From Rhea pennata (taxonomy: Eukaryota > Chordata > Aves > Rheiformes > Rheidae): a DNA stretch of 64,000 bases. The notes under the pieces are model-generated. The model did not search any database, was not told where the DNA came from, and saw only the letters and a program-made list of their open reading frames with translations. The stretch's first letter is position 1. Each line of letters starts with the position of its first letter. The stretch lies in the NCBI RefSeq assembly GCF_028389875.1, contig NC_084702.1, positions 63,280,553-63,344,552 on the forward strand, given 5' to 3'. Position numbers and translations under genes: made by a program. This document shows, in pieces, positions 12,132 through 24,543 of this stretch.

Positions 12132-15100
12132 GTAACAATATTCACTTTGCATGCACCCGCTGTGGCAGTTTGACAGCAACCTACATATAGAGCTTGCCTC
12201 CTGCTTGAAAGGGTTAAAATGGGATTTTTCTAGCTCAGCCCTTAGCCAGGGAGAAAGTGAAAAATAACCTGCTGGTATGAAACGATGTTCCGTGTAGATG
12301 GGACCAGGGTAATTAATGTGAGAATATTGTTTAGACTCGGGGACATCTTTAAGGAAATATGAATGGCAGATAAAATTTTTGATCAAGACTTCAGAGATCC
12401 AGGCACTAATCCTGATCCTTCCACTGATTTGGCGGGTGGCTTTGTGTAAACTGTGAAAACCTTAATCCCGCCAGTCCAGCCGTGTTTTGCTGGGTCCCTG
12501 CGCCTGCTGGGCTCCCCTGGGGCTACACGCAGACGTGGAGGGTCCCCCGGGCACGGCCGCGGGGACCAGGAGCCGGGAGCGGAGAGAACAGCACCCACCG
12601 CCTGGCCTCCCGGCGACGTCGGCGCGTTTAACACCCCCCGCCGCCGCTGAGGTGCTCGGCTGCCCTGGGGATGGGCTCAGGGGAGGCAAACGGGGACTCT
12701 CCTGCCTGCGGAGCGGTAGCAAAAGCGCAGGGCGAGCAGCGAGCCGCTGCTCCCGGACCTCGGCGCGCACGCCGCGTGCCCGCGGCTCCAGGCGCAGGTC
12801 CCAGCAGCAGGTGTCAGCTAAGAGCAGCTCTCACCTCCTCGGGAAGGCGATTCTTTTAAAGGAGAGAAGGTACTAAATTACAGAGAGGTAGGAGGGGAGT
12901 TTTCGAAATAAATAATTAAAAGAGGCTTTGCAAAGTACGAATACAGTGAGTTTTCCTGAGTTCTCGTACCGCTTCAGTAAGCAGATACAGTTATGCCTCT
13001 GAATAACTTCCTTAAAAATGGAGAAGTCTTGACAGTTAAATATTAGAAGTATTAATAACCTCAGTTAAGGGAATGGCATAGGGCTAGATGCTGCAAAAAT
13101 CATTCAGGTTGACTCACATAGAAGACACATTTAGCTACATTGGCATATGAATCATACAAATTAATGTGCATGTTTGAGGGTGAATCCCAAAATACCTTTT
13201 TTTTTTCCTAAAGACTTGAATTTGTGTTTAAAAAATCGTACCTTTTGTGCACCCACCAGCAAAAAGTGTGTTCCTGAGTAAGCTGAATGACCTTCAGTTT
13301 ATTAAAAAAATTGCAGTGCAAAGTATCAGCTATAATTCCTTTAGCAGTTCTTTAAACAAGGATATACTTTTGACTGACCTCATAGGAATGTCCTTGCAAC
13401 AGCACGCTTAAAATGAGAAAAAAGAAACACAGAGGGTCGTGAGAGCTGAATCTCTGTAGCTGAATCTTGGAAGCTCTGCAGCAAATATTAAGAAACTATA
13501 AAGTAAAATCTTTTTCCCAGTGAGTCAATGGACAAACTCTCATTAATTTCAGTAAAGCTGTATCTACACTTTGAGTTCTAAATTGATATTTAGGGCTTGT
13601 ATTCCCCACAGATTTATTTGCATTAATTTTATAGATCACTTTTGTATTTTGTTTTCTTTTTTATCTCAGCTCTGAGATAGTATAATCTCCTTCTGTATAT
13701 ATTTGAATTTTATCAGGCAAAGTATGGAGCTAATATTATTATTTTATCTATTCATATATAGATATGATGCTAGATCACTCATTTATTTTAATAACTTTCA
13801 AGTTTATACTGAATCATGGAGTAAGGATGGCTAGATTCTCTTCAACTGTGTGTGACTAACTTGCCTTGAAGTTGTGGGCAAACGATTTGAACTCTTGTTA
13901 TTCTATTTCTTAATTCTGAAATGGGTAAAATATGCATAGAATGTGTTTCAGAGCAGTTTCCTGAGCATTAATTAATTTGTGTTCTTGATAGTTCTTACCT
14001 AAACAGTTTTAAAAGAGTGCGTCATCTTATAATCAGTAGTAATGTTATTATCGTCCAAAACAGCCTCAGGAAGACTGATGCTCTGCACTTTTATTGGGAA
14101 AGTCCCTCTTAACTTCAGGTATTTCTGTCACAGCGAGAATCTGCTCCTGATTCCTTTAAATCACAGGGAGATATTTGCTAATTTATGTAAGATCAATCTC
14201 CTACTGAACATCACCTGCTAGCAGCAAAATTGGCTCACATCTCTCAGTTTCATCAAACCTGAAGAGCACTGTCAAGTCCTGGGTTATTCCCTTGTGGAAC
14301 CCAGAGCTTTTGGACTCCGACCTTTTTTGTGCCGGGCGCTGCACAGCTCTGTGTCCCCCGTCCCCGAGCCGAGCAGCTGCGCAGCTGCAGCTGCTGGGCT
14401 GGGCGATGTGGTGGCACCTGCTCCACGTGGCGCGTGCTCCCAGCCCCGCTTGCGCACACGCAGAACCTGTTTTGTTTGGGCTGGATTTTGTTTCTGTTTT
14501 ATGTGGACAAGCAGCAGACCTTGCTTGGGATGGGGAGCACGGTGAAGCTCAGTGAGGTCCTCCAGGCTGGAGGGACTCACAGGGCTGTCCCTCGGGGAGG
14601 ATGGGCTGCTTTTCCAGAGGTTTTTGTGACCTCTTTAGAGCGTATTCACATTTCAGCTGGAGCTGCATGCAGGTGAGATCTTTGCTGTCTGCCATAGGAA
14701 GACAATACTTTGAGTAGGAGAAGTCTTCACACGCTGGAAGGCTCTTCCCTGAGAACCAGCGACGGCTTTCTTGACCATGGCTTTTTGAGGCCGGGGGAGG
14801 CAGTTTGCCACCCTGGATAGCTCCTCGGGGCAGGAATTGGCAGCCACCGAGGAGCCTATAGGAAGTGTCTGTTTCAGTAAAACATCCTCAGCGTTGTCAA
14901 GAAATTACAGCTCTAAATCACTGAAGCCGTGAAAGTCATACAAGGGCATGCCTGAACAGTGAGTTCAGAAACAATCTTCAGTTTTCTTCTTTTCCAAATC
15001 CAGTGCTAATCTGCTTAAACTAAAGAACAAAACTTCACTAGACACTATCTGTAGTTTTAATGACATCCTCTGTGATCATGTATTTAGATATTCACATTGC

Positions 15101-17754
15101 CTCTAATTTGCGTTTTAACATGAGTGTTTCAGAGAAAGATTACCAAAAGCACATTGTAAATAACATTGCATTGCAACATATGAGATGCAGTGTGGGAGAA
15201 GAAAGATGTATATTGTGTGTGGTAAGGAAAACTTACGCTTGTTAAAACTGGAAAATACTTGTAACAAAAGTTGGCATCCTGAAATCCTTTAATTTCCCTT
15301 CGAGATTTTCCACTTTTAAGGATATATGCAGACCAGCTATTGAAGGAGCTAGTAGCTGACGTGGATCACTGAGGATTGCTTTGCTATATTACCTCCCAAT
15401 GTGCCTCTTTCAGAGTGTCCCTACGGCACCTATGGGATGGAATGCAGGAAAACTTGCAACTGTCCGTCTGGCATCTGTGACAGAGTGACGGGGAAGTGTC
15501 TGAAGTTCCCATTTTTTCAACTTTCTGCCTCAAAGCCTCCAAATCGACGAAAAGTGATTTCACACGCAGGTAAGGCTTCGTGGGGCAGCTGGTTTTAGCA
15601 GAAATCACTTTGTACATGATCTACGAGCGTGCTGGGGACGCTGTGCATGAGTGGCGTGTACTTTGGTGGAGCTGTGCGGCAAGCTAACAGCACAAGGCAC
15701 GTTTATTTTTCTCCTTGGCAGCTTCCTTAGCGTAAGGCACGGAATTAGGTGATCTGTAACGCGTGGTAAATAACATGTTGACACGTGCCTAACCTAGGCA
15801 AAATGGTCTGTAGCTGTTGCATATACTAGCAGTAGGAGGTCACTCATGCAGCGGGAGCATATGCTAAGATTTGTATCAGGCACATTAGATGTATGCAGCT
15901 ACTTTGTCTAGAATAGGATTTCACTAGATGACACTTACTAGTGTTACCAGTGGTAAAAATTACATCTTCTTACTATGAAGTCAGGGCTTTACACATTTTC
16001 AGATGTCAGTGAGCTGTTTTATGAAACGATTTAGTTTAGTTATTTAGCATAGTACATCACCTGGAATATGTACTTATGTTTAAGATTATGTCTCAAACCT
16101 GTAAAAGTCCCTTCCAGAATTAAAAAAAATGAAAGTATGTGAAAAAATGGAATATTCGGAAGCAGACGGGAGAGATTACTGAATTTTTTATAACTGAGGT
16201 TGAACTTTTTTCCTCTTTGATTCTCCACCTGATAATTCTGAAGTACATTTAATTAATACTGACTCTAAACTTAAACACCAGTTAAAATGAATATAAATGT
16301 AAACATTTTAAATAAATATCAGATTTAATCTTAGCACTACTGGGAACTTTTCTAGGATTTCACCCCAAAGTACTTGAATTTTACTTCTCTTCCAGCTGCA
16401 ATTTGTTTGCCTTGTTCTGATTCTCTCCTGTTATATTAAGCTATCTATAGAGTTTGTTGCCTTAATGTAAGGGTTATTCTGCTCCCATTCTCTGTACAGA
16501 GAAGAATAGAAAGGAATAAACTGCTCGTATCACATTAAAAATCATCTTTGAAAAAAATTTTGCAAGTTGGATCGGTCTTGTTCCTTTCTGTTTTTTCTCT
16601 GTGGTTATGTTCTTTTGGCTTTCTGTGTTTGCTCAGTACCAAGTGTGCTGAAACAACCTGAAAAAATATTGTTGTCTTCCTTTTTTTCTGCATCTACAGT
16701 ATGTTCCCAGATGTTCCCAGGTAGCCTGTTTTCATCAGTTCCTCCTCCACTTCTTCCTCACACTTCCCACTTTTGAATCAGCCTTGTATATATATTGTAT
16801 ACATATACATATATATACATGTATATATATATACAATATATATATATTGTATAATATTCAGCTCAATATTCAGCTAATTGTCTGAAACAACCAGGGGGAA
16901 ATCTTCACCCTAGAGAAACAAGTGGAATTTTTGCTATTACCAATGCAAAGATTACACACCAATTTCTCTCCCTCAGAAGTTCACTAATGGTAGTAGACTA
17001 GGAATAGTGTGTTATGGGATCACAGAGAGTTTCTGACCCATATGTTTTAGAAAGACCCTACAACTAGTCAATTAAGCCATGCCAGAGAGCATTCCTGTGT
17101 ATTGCAATTCAATCACCTTTACTGTCAGATGGCTGGATGGTGCCTGGCATGCTGGCATGGACAGTCCCAGGCCAGCTGGCCTCTTCCCAGCAACCACAGC
17201 CAGAATTCAGGAATTAGCATGAGCCAGGGACCATTTCCAGTAGACAAACTGGATATCTTTTACCTTCTTCTGGAGGGCAAGAGAGTTTAATGGCATGCAT
17301 CAGGCTATTCCATGCCAGCTGGCCTCTATGAGAGAACAGCTCCAGGCATGTTTAGTTTACTACTCGAGGATCCACTACTGCTGAGGAGCTGGTGCAGATG
17401 TGCTGTCTGGTCCCATGTCACACTGGAGAGTCTGAGAGCTGGAAGCTGAACTCAAGTCACCTGTCTTGTGCTTAAACTATTAGAAAACACATCTCTTCTA
17501 TGCCATAATTTGGCAGATAGATAACCGGAGGCATTTATGTAAAGTGGATTATCAACTAAGAGTTTCCTGAAGTGTTCCCAAACCCAGAGAAGTAGCAGCA
17601 GGAAAACAGTTCTCTCATTTTTGCAAAATCTAACTTCTCTTTTAAATTTTCAGAGAACGACATGGCATCAGGAGACGGCAATTCTGTAAAAGAGGAATTT
17701 GTTAAGGAGAAGGCAATTCACTCTCCAGTAATGAAATGGCTAAATCCTCGCTGA
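11831..17754 (+). CDS. ESM1: Endothelial cell-specific molecule 1 (endocan), three coding exons
   Basis: This is the complete ESM1 gene. Joining 11831-12131, 15414-15569 and 17654-17754 gives 558 bp, or 185 residues plus a TGA stop; the human protein has 184. Endocan is a secreted dermatan-sulfate proteoglycan of endothelium that binds HGF/VEGF-type factors and the integrin LFA-1. Residues 1-19 form a signal peptide (KGFLLLTLLLLPLHAGTA, then W). An IGFBP-like cysteine-rich domain follows, with the CGCCRVC motif and 18 cysteines in all, as in human endocan. The phenylalanine-rich FPFFQ segment is present. The glycosaminoglycan attachment motif is ASGDG, with the acceptor serine at residue 158, matching human Ser137 of the mature chain. 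The protein ends in KWLNPR. The start is the first in-frame ATG; the frame is open 30 nt further upstream, but only from a TTG. Both introns are phase 1 with GT-AG ends. No disabling change is visible. Confidence 0.97.
12132..15413 (+). other. ESM1: ESM1 intron 1 (3.28 kb)
   Basis: The intron is bounded by GTAACA and a CTCTTTCAG acceptor. It contains the CpG-rich block at 12470-12870 and a second GC-rich patch around 14320-14600. The rest is AT-rich with no recognised coding exon. A MIR-like fragment may lie near 13895-13930 (a 'gaaatgggtaaaat' core), but it is too short to call. Confidence 0.85.
12470..12870. promoter_or_regulatory. Intronic CpG-rich block in ESM1
   Basis: About 400 bp of high GC with many CpG dinucleotides (for example CGCGCACGCCGCG near 12762) sits about 340 bp inside intron 1, between AT-rich flanks. 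ESM1's own start region is TATA-driven and less CpG-dense. The block could be an alternative promoter, a regulatory island or an unannotated first exon. A donor-like GAAG|GTACTA is present at 12869/12870. Function is inferred from composition only. Confidence 0.5.
15414..15569 (+). CDS. ESM1: ESM1 coding exon 2
   Basis: The 156-bp exon follows a CTCTTTCAG acceptor and ends at a CAG|GTAAGG donor. Its split first codon gives E101 (D in human), followed by CPYGTYGMECRKTCNC, SGICD and the KFPFFQ segment. Phase 1 at both ends makes it skippable in frame; a human ESM1 isoform lacking exon 2 is known and has the same potential. Confidence 0.96.
15570..17653 (+). other. ESM1: ESM1 intron 2 (2.08 kb)
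   Basis: AT-rich intron with GT-AG ends (GTAAGG and AAATTTTCAG). It contains the AT-rich microsatellite at 16785-16855. No coding frame or recognised transposon is visible; the short ORFs here look like chance. Confidence 0.85.
16785..16855. repeat. (AT)n / TATAC microsatellite, partly palindromic
   Basis: A run of alternating TA/TG/CA steps contains two near mirror-symmetric blocks around an ATACATGTAT centre. It could form a cruciform, and its length is probably polymorphic. It lies within ESM1 intron 2. Confidence 0.9.
17654..17754 (+). CDS. ESM1: ESM1 coding exon 3 (C-terminus and GAG site)
   Basis: The exon starts after AAATTTTCAG. It encodes ENDMASGDGNSV (glycanation serine at 17668-17670), continues through the conserved SPVMKWLNPR end, and stops at TGA 17752-17754. 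The reading frame agrees with phase 1 from exon 2. Confidence 0.97.
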
Positions 17755-19685
17755 TATTTACTTCCACTAGTAAGACTTTCAAGTGAATGCATTTCTCACA
17801 GATTGAATATGCAACAACACACTTTAAGAACTAAGTAGATCTATAGCATATGAAAATGTAACCTCTGAAGGCCAATTGTGATTCTGTTTTTCATGAGAAA
17901 AATGTTTACTTTAAAAACAGACTGTACAGTGTATATGATTTTTGATATTTGTTTTGATAAGTATTTGAACACAGAAATGTATTGTGGATTGCTGTATGTA
18001 TAGTAATATTAAAAAAAAACCCACAAAATTCAACCCTCTTCATTTAAATAATGTCAAAGGCCGACTCTTGCAGCCTCAGGCCAGGAAAGCTCTTACTGAA
18101 TTCAGTGGACACTTTGGGTGAGTTCAAAACTATTGGTAAGGAGCCAAAGTGAAAGAAATGCATGTCAACAAACCCCAGGATAGAAAGCAATGCCCCTGAG
18201 TCACACCGACGAGGATAATAATAATGTAGGAGCACAGTGGTGTGAATTAAATAAACCAACATTAGTCATTAGTCATCTTCTGGGTTTTGGAAGTTTGGTA
18301 ACAGTTCCTAGGAGAAAAATATGCCTTTTTTTCAAGGAGAAAGCACCCATCATTTAAGCTTATATGCTGTGAATAACTCAGCTGAGACACTGTAGAAGTA
18401 TATTGTATTGGGTGGATATCTAATGTTAAATTCTGTATAGAGAAACTGATGCTTGGTAAATTATGCAAATTTGTAGTGGAGGACCTGAAACTACCGAAGT
18501 TGCTTAGTATTATTTAAATATATATGTCTCTATAAAGCAGATATTTTGGTGCCATTATGGTGATGTCTGCATTTCATGGGGAAGAGTGGGTTCAAGGCCA
18601 GAGGCCAGCAAATGGACCTTCGTACTTTCCATCTTCTCTGCTGGCTACAGCCCAGCTCTGGCTCAGAGGACGGAATTTATCTGACCAAATGTAGAGGAGA
18701 CATGGACACAGAATTAGCTGATAGAGCAGCCAGACCTGTCAGGACTTTGGTGCCTGTCCCTCATTTCTTAGTTGCAGGAACAAGCAACCCTGTTTCAGCT
18801 AGCAACATAACCTGCATACATTAGAGAGTCGTGGGAATCAGCAGTCCCTCTTTCAGTCCAGACTGGGCTACGTATTTGTAAACATAAAAAGCCGTACTGA
18901 GATGGGTTTACTAATATGTTTGGAAACAATCAGATCCTCAGATAGTGGAAATTAATGTAGCAGTCTTGGAGTAAAGCTGGTCTGCATGCGTTTAGGAGCT
19001 GCCTCATAGTGCAGAGCAGCCTCACTGGAAATGCAGCCCTATTTCCTTCGAAATCAATGTGAATTTTGACAGTGATGCCAGTGAAAGGAGCTCACTACAG
19101 CAGCAGAAGTTTGATGCAGGAACTGGAAACATGCTTTAAAATTCCAACAAGAGAAACTGCAAAACCTTTAAAGAGTCCAAATCCTGATCCAAAGCCAATT
19201 TCAGTGAATGCAGGTTGTTTTCACCTTGGTAGGAAGTACTGGATCATGCTGTGTTAGAATGAAAAGAAAATCACTGCAGTAGACACTGCAGTCACTTCAG
19301 TGTGGCACTGCGGGTTCTCGGCGGCAATAATCAGAGAAAAATGAACATAAATCCCAAACTAGCACGTACTACATTTTAACCTTTATGGAATGTGTTTAGA
19401 TCTGAGGGAGAGAGATATTATATTTGGATATTTACAAGCCAAGGTCTTGATTCTCAACTATTGATATCAAAAGTAATTTTTTCTTGATTTGAGTGAGAGC
19501 GTGTTCCTTCAGCAGACTGAAGAGAATTATTTAAAGACTGTAATAAATATTTGCATACATTATTGTTATTTTGCAACAATGTCATAAATGACATTATGAG
19601 TTTTTGAATGTAAATCTAATAAGCTGGTTGGTTTTAAAAAGTATATGATTATTATTGTTCAATAAAAAAACAACTGAAAGCATTG
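17755..19685 (+). other. ESM1: Probable ESM1 3'UTR
   Basis: AT-rich sequence follows the stop codon. Candidate polyadenylation signals are ATTAAA at 18008, AATAAA at 19542 and AATAAA at 19661. The human 3'UTR is over 1 kb, so the distal sites are plausible, but the true end cannot be fixed without transcripts. No second gene is visible here. Confidence 0.55.
19661..19666 (+). terminator. ESM1: Candidate distal poly(A) signal of ESM1
   Basis: A canonical AATAAA lies 1.9 kb after the stop codon; another lies at 19542-19547. Which site is used is inferred, not shown. Confidence 0.4.
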
Positions 19686-22523
19686 CTGTCTATTGTATCT
19701 ATCCATTAATAACAGAATAAGATTCCAGATGATGGCACAGCTACTATGCAAGCAGTTGAGGTAAAATTTTGCACCCAGATCCATAGAAATGGATTCAAAA
19801 TGGCTACAACTATTTGAGTAAGTCAAATCGCTGGGGACCGCTCTTTGTAGCTGAGTGGCAGGGAATGGCACACGTCCAAAACGGCCTGTTTCTGTCCTAT
19901 CCAACTGTCTTCACCTCCAGAACAGGGTGGCTGGATCTGGACTACCCGCTGGGGTAGGGATTGGTCCCTGCTGGCACCAGCCTCTGCGTGGAGCCCGTGA
20001 AGGCTCTGGGAGTGCTCTCGCAGCCAGCCTACCACCGGGCCAGGGACTCCTCCGCTGCCTGCACAGTTTGATTTACTAGTATAGGAGTAACTTGTAGATC
20101 TACATCTGGCAAGTAAAGGGTGAAAGGAGAAGGAAGCGGAGATCTGCAAACAATTTGGGGACAATCTCTTCTATTTTCCATCAAACTTGCAGAACACTTT
20201 TGCATTTCCTCAGCTGCCCTGGTGACAGATTGCACCACACAAAATAGGTTCCAATATGAGATTAGAGTAGAAGCAAATTGCATCCGTTATCCTTTGAACA
20301 TCTATCTGTTGCCATGGGTAATGGCCGTGGGATTACACTGGCAGAAGGAAGAAAGTGAATGATGAAATGACGTCCATGGAACCAAGGGTTGTTAAGCTGC
20401 TGCTTCCCTATTGCCCTTCCTTTCTTCTTTCTACCTACCCCTTCACATCTGTCCTGGGTTCCCCTGCACTTTCCAACTCATTTCCTTTGTTTTGTGTGTG
20501 TAGACTCTCTTTTAGACTTTTCTCCTTTTTTTCACTTAATTCTGTGTGTTTCAGGTGTCTTCTTTTCAGCAGACCCTTCCTCCTCCCAGCAAGCCAGAAA
20601 TCAGCCACAGATGCTCTTCTCTCCTAGGGGAAAAGTCCTGAGTGAGAGGGTTCAACATGCAGAGTGTTCCTGCCACTTTATTTGTAGATTTTTTCCATAT
20701 ATTAATTCCAATATGAATGTGTTTGTAGGTGGCAAATAGACCTCATTTCTAGTAGTCTTGATTTTCTCAGTTAGTAAGCAGTAAGCTAGTAAGATATGCA
20801 TATCTTGTTACATATTTAATATGTAAAGATATTATAATACAATATAATAGTTTATATTCTAGCCTGTATTACAGGATGTTTCAGATACCATTGCAGCACA
20901 AGTAATATCATCATGGCTGAAATACACAGAGGAATAGAAAAGCCTGAAATATATTCAAATATATTCCACCTGTAATTCAAATGCTATACAACAGATATAC
21001 TGTAGACCAACTTTTCATGACAAACAGCTTTATCAGCTTCAACAGCACAAAACAGTTTAATGTACTTCAAAGTATAGTTTCTCTGTATTAACACATTCAC
21101 ACAAGTATTGTGAGACATGTCACAGCATAACCACCCTAATACGATTAACAGCACATATTTGTCTCTGTGATCTGCTGAGACTTCTCTATTAGTGCAAACA
21201 CATCAAACTACGTTTTTAAATGGAAATACATTTATGATCACCTCTGTGCATGCTTGATATCTATTTAAATGGACTGTCAGCTCACAGTAATGGTTTGAAA
21301 GCATTTCCTGACACCTGCAAAGTTGGTAAATATTTCCTGTTTTTGTTGTGTCTGCTGAAAATAGGAATATTACAAGTTGGAACTGACAATTTGACAGGCA
21401 CCACGCTGATCACCAGTTTGGCAGGTCGTAGCATGGTTCCGCTGGTGTTCGTGACTGTCCAGGGCAGCGTGGGCTGACCAGTGGGCACCTTCTGGCTTTC
21501 TTTTTCTCCCCAAACAGGCACCAGCACAACCCGAGTGGAGTCAGTTGTGTATCGATGTTCTGGAAGGCCACAGACCATGCACAACCTGCCTGCCTGGCCT
21601 AATTTTTGCACAATGGGTGAATATAGCACTTTTACACAGGTGTTAGCAAAGCAAGACCTTGTCTGAGTGCTGTCATGTTCCCTCCTACCTCCCCATAAGC
21701 GTCGGGTGCCAGTGAGCTCTGCACGTGGCGGGAACCTCAGGCTGCGACAGCCCTGCACGGGGTGCCCAGGTCCCTGGCAGACGCCAGCAGAGTCTCAGCC
21801 AGCCTCCAGCCTCCAGCCTGGCAGGGCTGTACCGCAGTGCGGCTGCTCTGCAGCACTTGCAGGGCAGGCAAAATGCTCTCTGTAAACAAGCCAACCCATG
21901 CTTGGATGAAGAAAAAGACAGAGATAGCCTTAATTTTATCAGTCCACTGCGCTCCTGATCTTCCCTGGTCTCTTTCCATCCACCATGCTTTCAAAGTAGC
22001 AGCAACTCAGATTTACATGCTGGCTTCCTCTTTACTTTTGAAAGCTATTAAATAAATATTAAACTAAAATTAAGGGCAATAGTTAATCATGCATGAACAG
22101 TTCTTCATCATTCAGGAGAGACTTAGTTTAATTTTTCTTGAAGCCATGTAATTCATGTGGTCTTTCTGCTGTTTGCAAACACCAAGCCTACGAGAGTGTT
22201 ATTTGATAAACTGGGACAACAGGAATCATATGAACATTACTTGAAAATGTCTTTCTTCCTCACAAGAGAAACATCTATTTTTGAAGAACAAATAATGGAT
22301 TGGAATGCCATTGAAATCCAAATACAATATTAGTATGTTCCTGAAAAAAAATAGGTACAATGCTGAGGGATAATGCATAAGAGCCCTTGCAGCTGTGTCA
22401 CACTTTCCTGTTTGTTATTTTTAGTTTTCTATTCCTGCTTTTTATTTTGGGCTTTGCTTTGCTTCCTATGCAGCTTCCCTTCAACTCCTGTATAGCTCTT
22501 TCTTACATATTTCAGCAGGCATT

Positions 22524-22584
22524 TGGCTTTTTTTTTTTTTTTCCTTTCTTCTTTCTTTTTCTTTTTTCTTTTTTTTTTTTTCCC
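22524..22584 (+). repeat. Polypyrimidine tract (T-rich, with CT)
   Basis: About 60 bp of almost pure T and C, including a run of 15 T at 22528-22542, ends in CCCC. A tract of this type can form triplex (H-) DNA. It is a simple repeat with no gene association. Confidence 0.9.
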
Positions 22585-23924
22585 CAAAGGAAACCCAAGC
22601 AATGCTGGCCAGTTTCAGGAACTCATGTTTCTCTTGGCAGTGGTTGAGTTCTTGGTTTTCTAAGGGCATTTAGGAAATTTACACTGGCAGTTTTCAGCTT
22701 TGAACATGATAAGGCTTTATAAGCATAAGAAAATAACAGCACACAAGGAGAATGCAAATCTGCTATTTAGCATCTCTTCTCACCTGGGAAATTACTAGTA
22801 TCCAGTTTACCGTTAATGTCTCAGAATGCTATTAAAAAAAAAGAATAAAATTGTCAAACCAGGACATTTAAGATATGGGCTCTGGTAAAACACTATTATA
22901 AAGAGGGTAATCTTTTTTCCTTATTTTTACGTTGAAGTACTTGTGATCTTGCACAGACTTCTGTAGCTTATTTATAGAATAGGAAATGTTATCACCTCTT
23001 AAAACTGTATCACAAATCTCACATTGCTGAGTGTTTTCCTAGCAGTCTATGACCTATATTCACGGAATTAGTTAAGAACCTCAGTTGCTGTTTAAAAAAA
23101 GAGAAATTTTTGGAACTTCCTTGTGTAGAAAGACTTGCAAGTATGGACCCAGGGATTCAGGAATCAGTAGCCACATGCACAATCCGAACGAAAGCTATTG
23201 TTAACAAAGAAAACTGAAACCTTGAAGATTTTGAAACTAGCACCATGATTTTTGGAACTTGGTGTCTGCACGAAACTGAAAGCTTGGGGCTAGCGACAAT
23301 GATGCAGTCCAATGGTCAGTATAAAACCAGAGTACACAGCAAAAAGGGTGAATGGTGAAAGCATCTGTTTCCCTCTGCAATCTTTCATCTCCCTGCTCTA
23401 AAAAGCCTCCTGGAGCTGCTGCAATTTGGCTGCTACCCCTCCGAACGACAGACGACCAAGGCTGGCTGCGGTGAGCTCATTCATGACGAATGCTCCCAAC
23501 CACAGCACCTTAATGCCACCACTTGGAGCTTGACACCCCTGAAGCCATGTTTAACGGAAACTCTGCACAGATGCTCTCAGCACAAAACTGAATAATCACC
23601 GAGACAGCATAGGCTGTTCCTGGGTCTAGGTCTTTCCCGAGTCTTGAGGATATTCAAGTGTAGCTTGGCTTGTCCTATCTCAGGTAGGGAGATAAGGTGA
23701 TAATGGTGTGGGGGCTGTTTTCTTTAGATGATTGGGGTGGAAACAGAAAGACTGGAAGGTGAGATCAGTCTTGCCTGATTCACAAAGGCAAATACTGGGC
23801 CACCAGAAATCTGATGACTGCATAGAAAGCACACGGAGGCTGGTCTCAGCTCTGACATTCGGTAAGGCAGGGTCATTTTTCTCTGCTGCTGCTCTCCTCA
23901 GGGAAGGGTATAACATAAGGAGAA

Positions 23925-24060
23925 ACTAAGAATGGTCATATTAGGTCAGACTGAATATCAGTTAAATCCTCTTTGCAATGACCCATAGCACCCTAACATC
24001 TATCATCTGATCTACTAGTTGTTCTCCAGAACCTCCCCAGGATCTGGCACCTTTTGCAGC
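23925..24060 (+). repeat. Decayed interspersed-repeat fragment, family uncertain
   Basis: The segment around AAGAATGGTCATATTAGG, followed by TCAGACTGA, resembles a repeat common in sauropsid genomes that begins 'agaatggccatactgggtcagacc'. I recognise the pattern from memory and cannot name the family. The match fades after about 60 bp. Confidence 0.3.
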
Positions 24061-24497
24061 GACCAGAGTAGAGCCTTCCTACTGCTGAAACCATGCGGTG
24101 CAGCAGCGGCCAGAGTTAATGGGAGGAAGAGATGAACAACTTAAGTCTGAGTCTATAATCACTTCACTGGCCACATGTTGGCCTCTCTCATGATATGCTG
24201 GATCAAATCTTTTTCTCGGGACATTTAATGTCTAAAGAGCAAAATAATATGTCAAAAACAGCTTTCTTGGCTTATAATGTGAACTACATGGTTCAACTCG
24301 TAAAAGTCCATCCCATGTATTTCTTCCTTGTAAACTATTGTAATATCACAGTACCAAAATGTCTTGTTTTCTTCATATTATATTAATGCTGAAGAACTAA
24401 AGAATAATGGAGAAAAGAGAGAATTATGTCATGTCATATTCAGAGGACTCTTTTGCTTCACCTGAAGATGAAGTACTTCTGTAATACATGGGAAAAC

Positions 24498-24543
24498 GTG
24501 AAAGAAAAAAAAGAGTAAGAAAAAAGAAAGAGTAAAAAAAAAT
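24498..24543 (+). repeat. A-rich/purine-rich low-complexity tract
   Basis: Nearly pure A and G over about 45 bp, consisting of runs of A separated by single G or T. Low-complexity DNA with no associated gene. Confidence 0.85.

Noticed and set aside
12487-12876. 129-codon frame in the ESM1 intronic CpG block
   Set aside because: Pro/Arg/Ser-rich product typical of CpG-rich DNA, and several overlapping frames are equally open. Reported only as a possible regulatory block.
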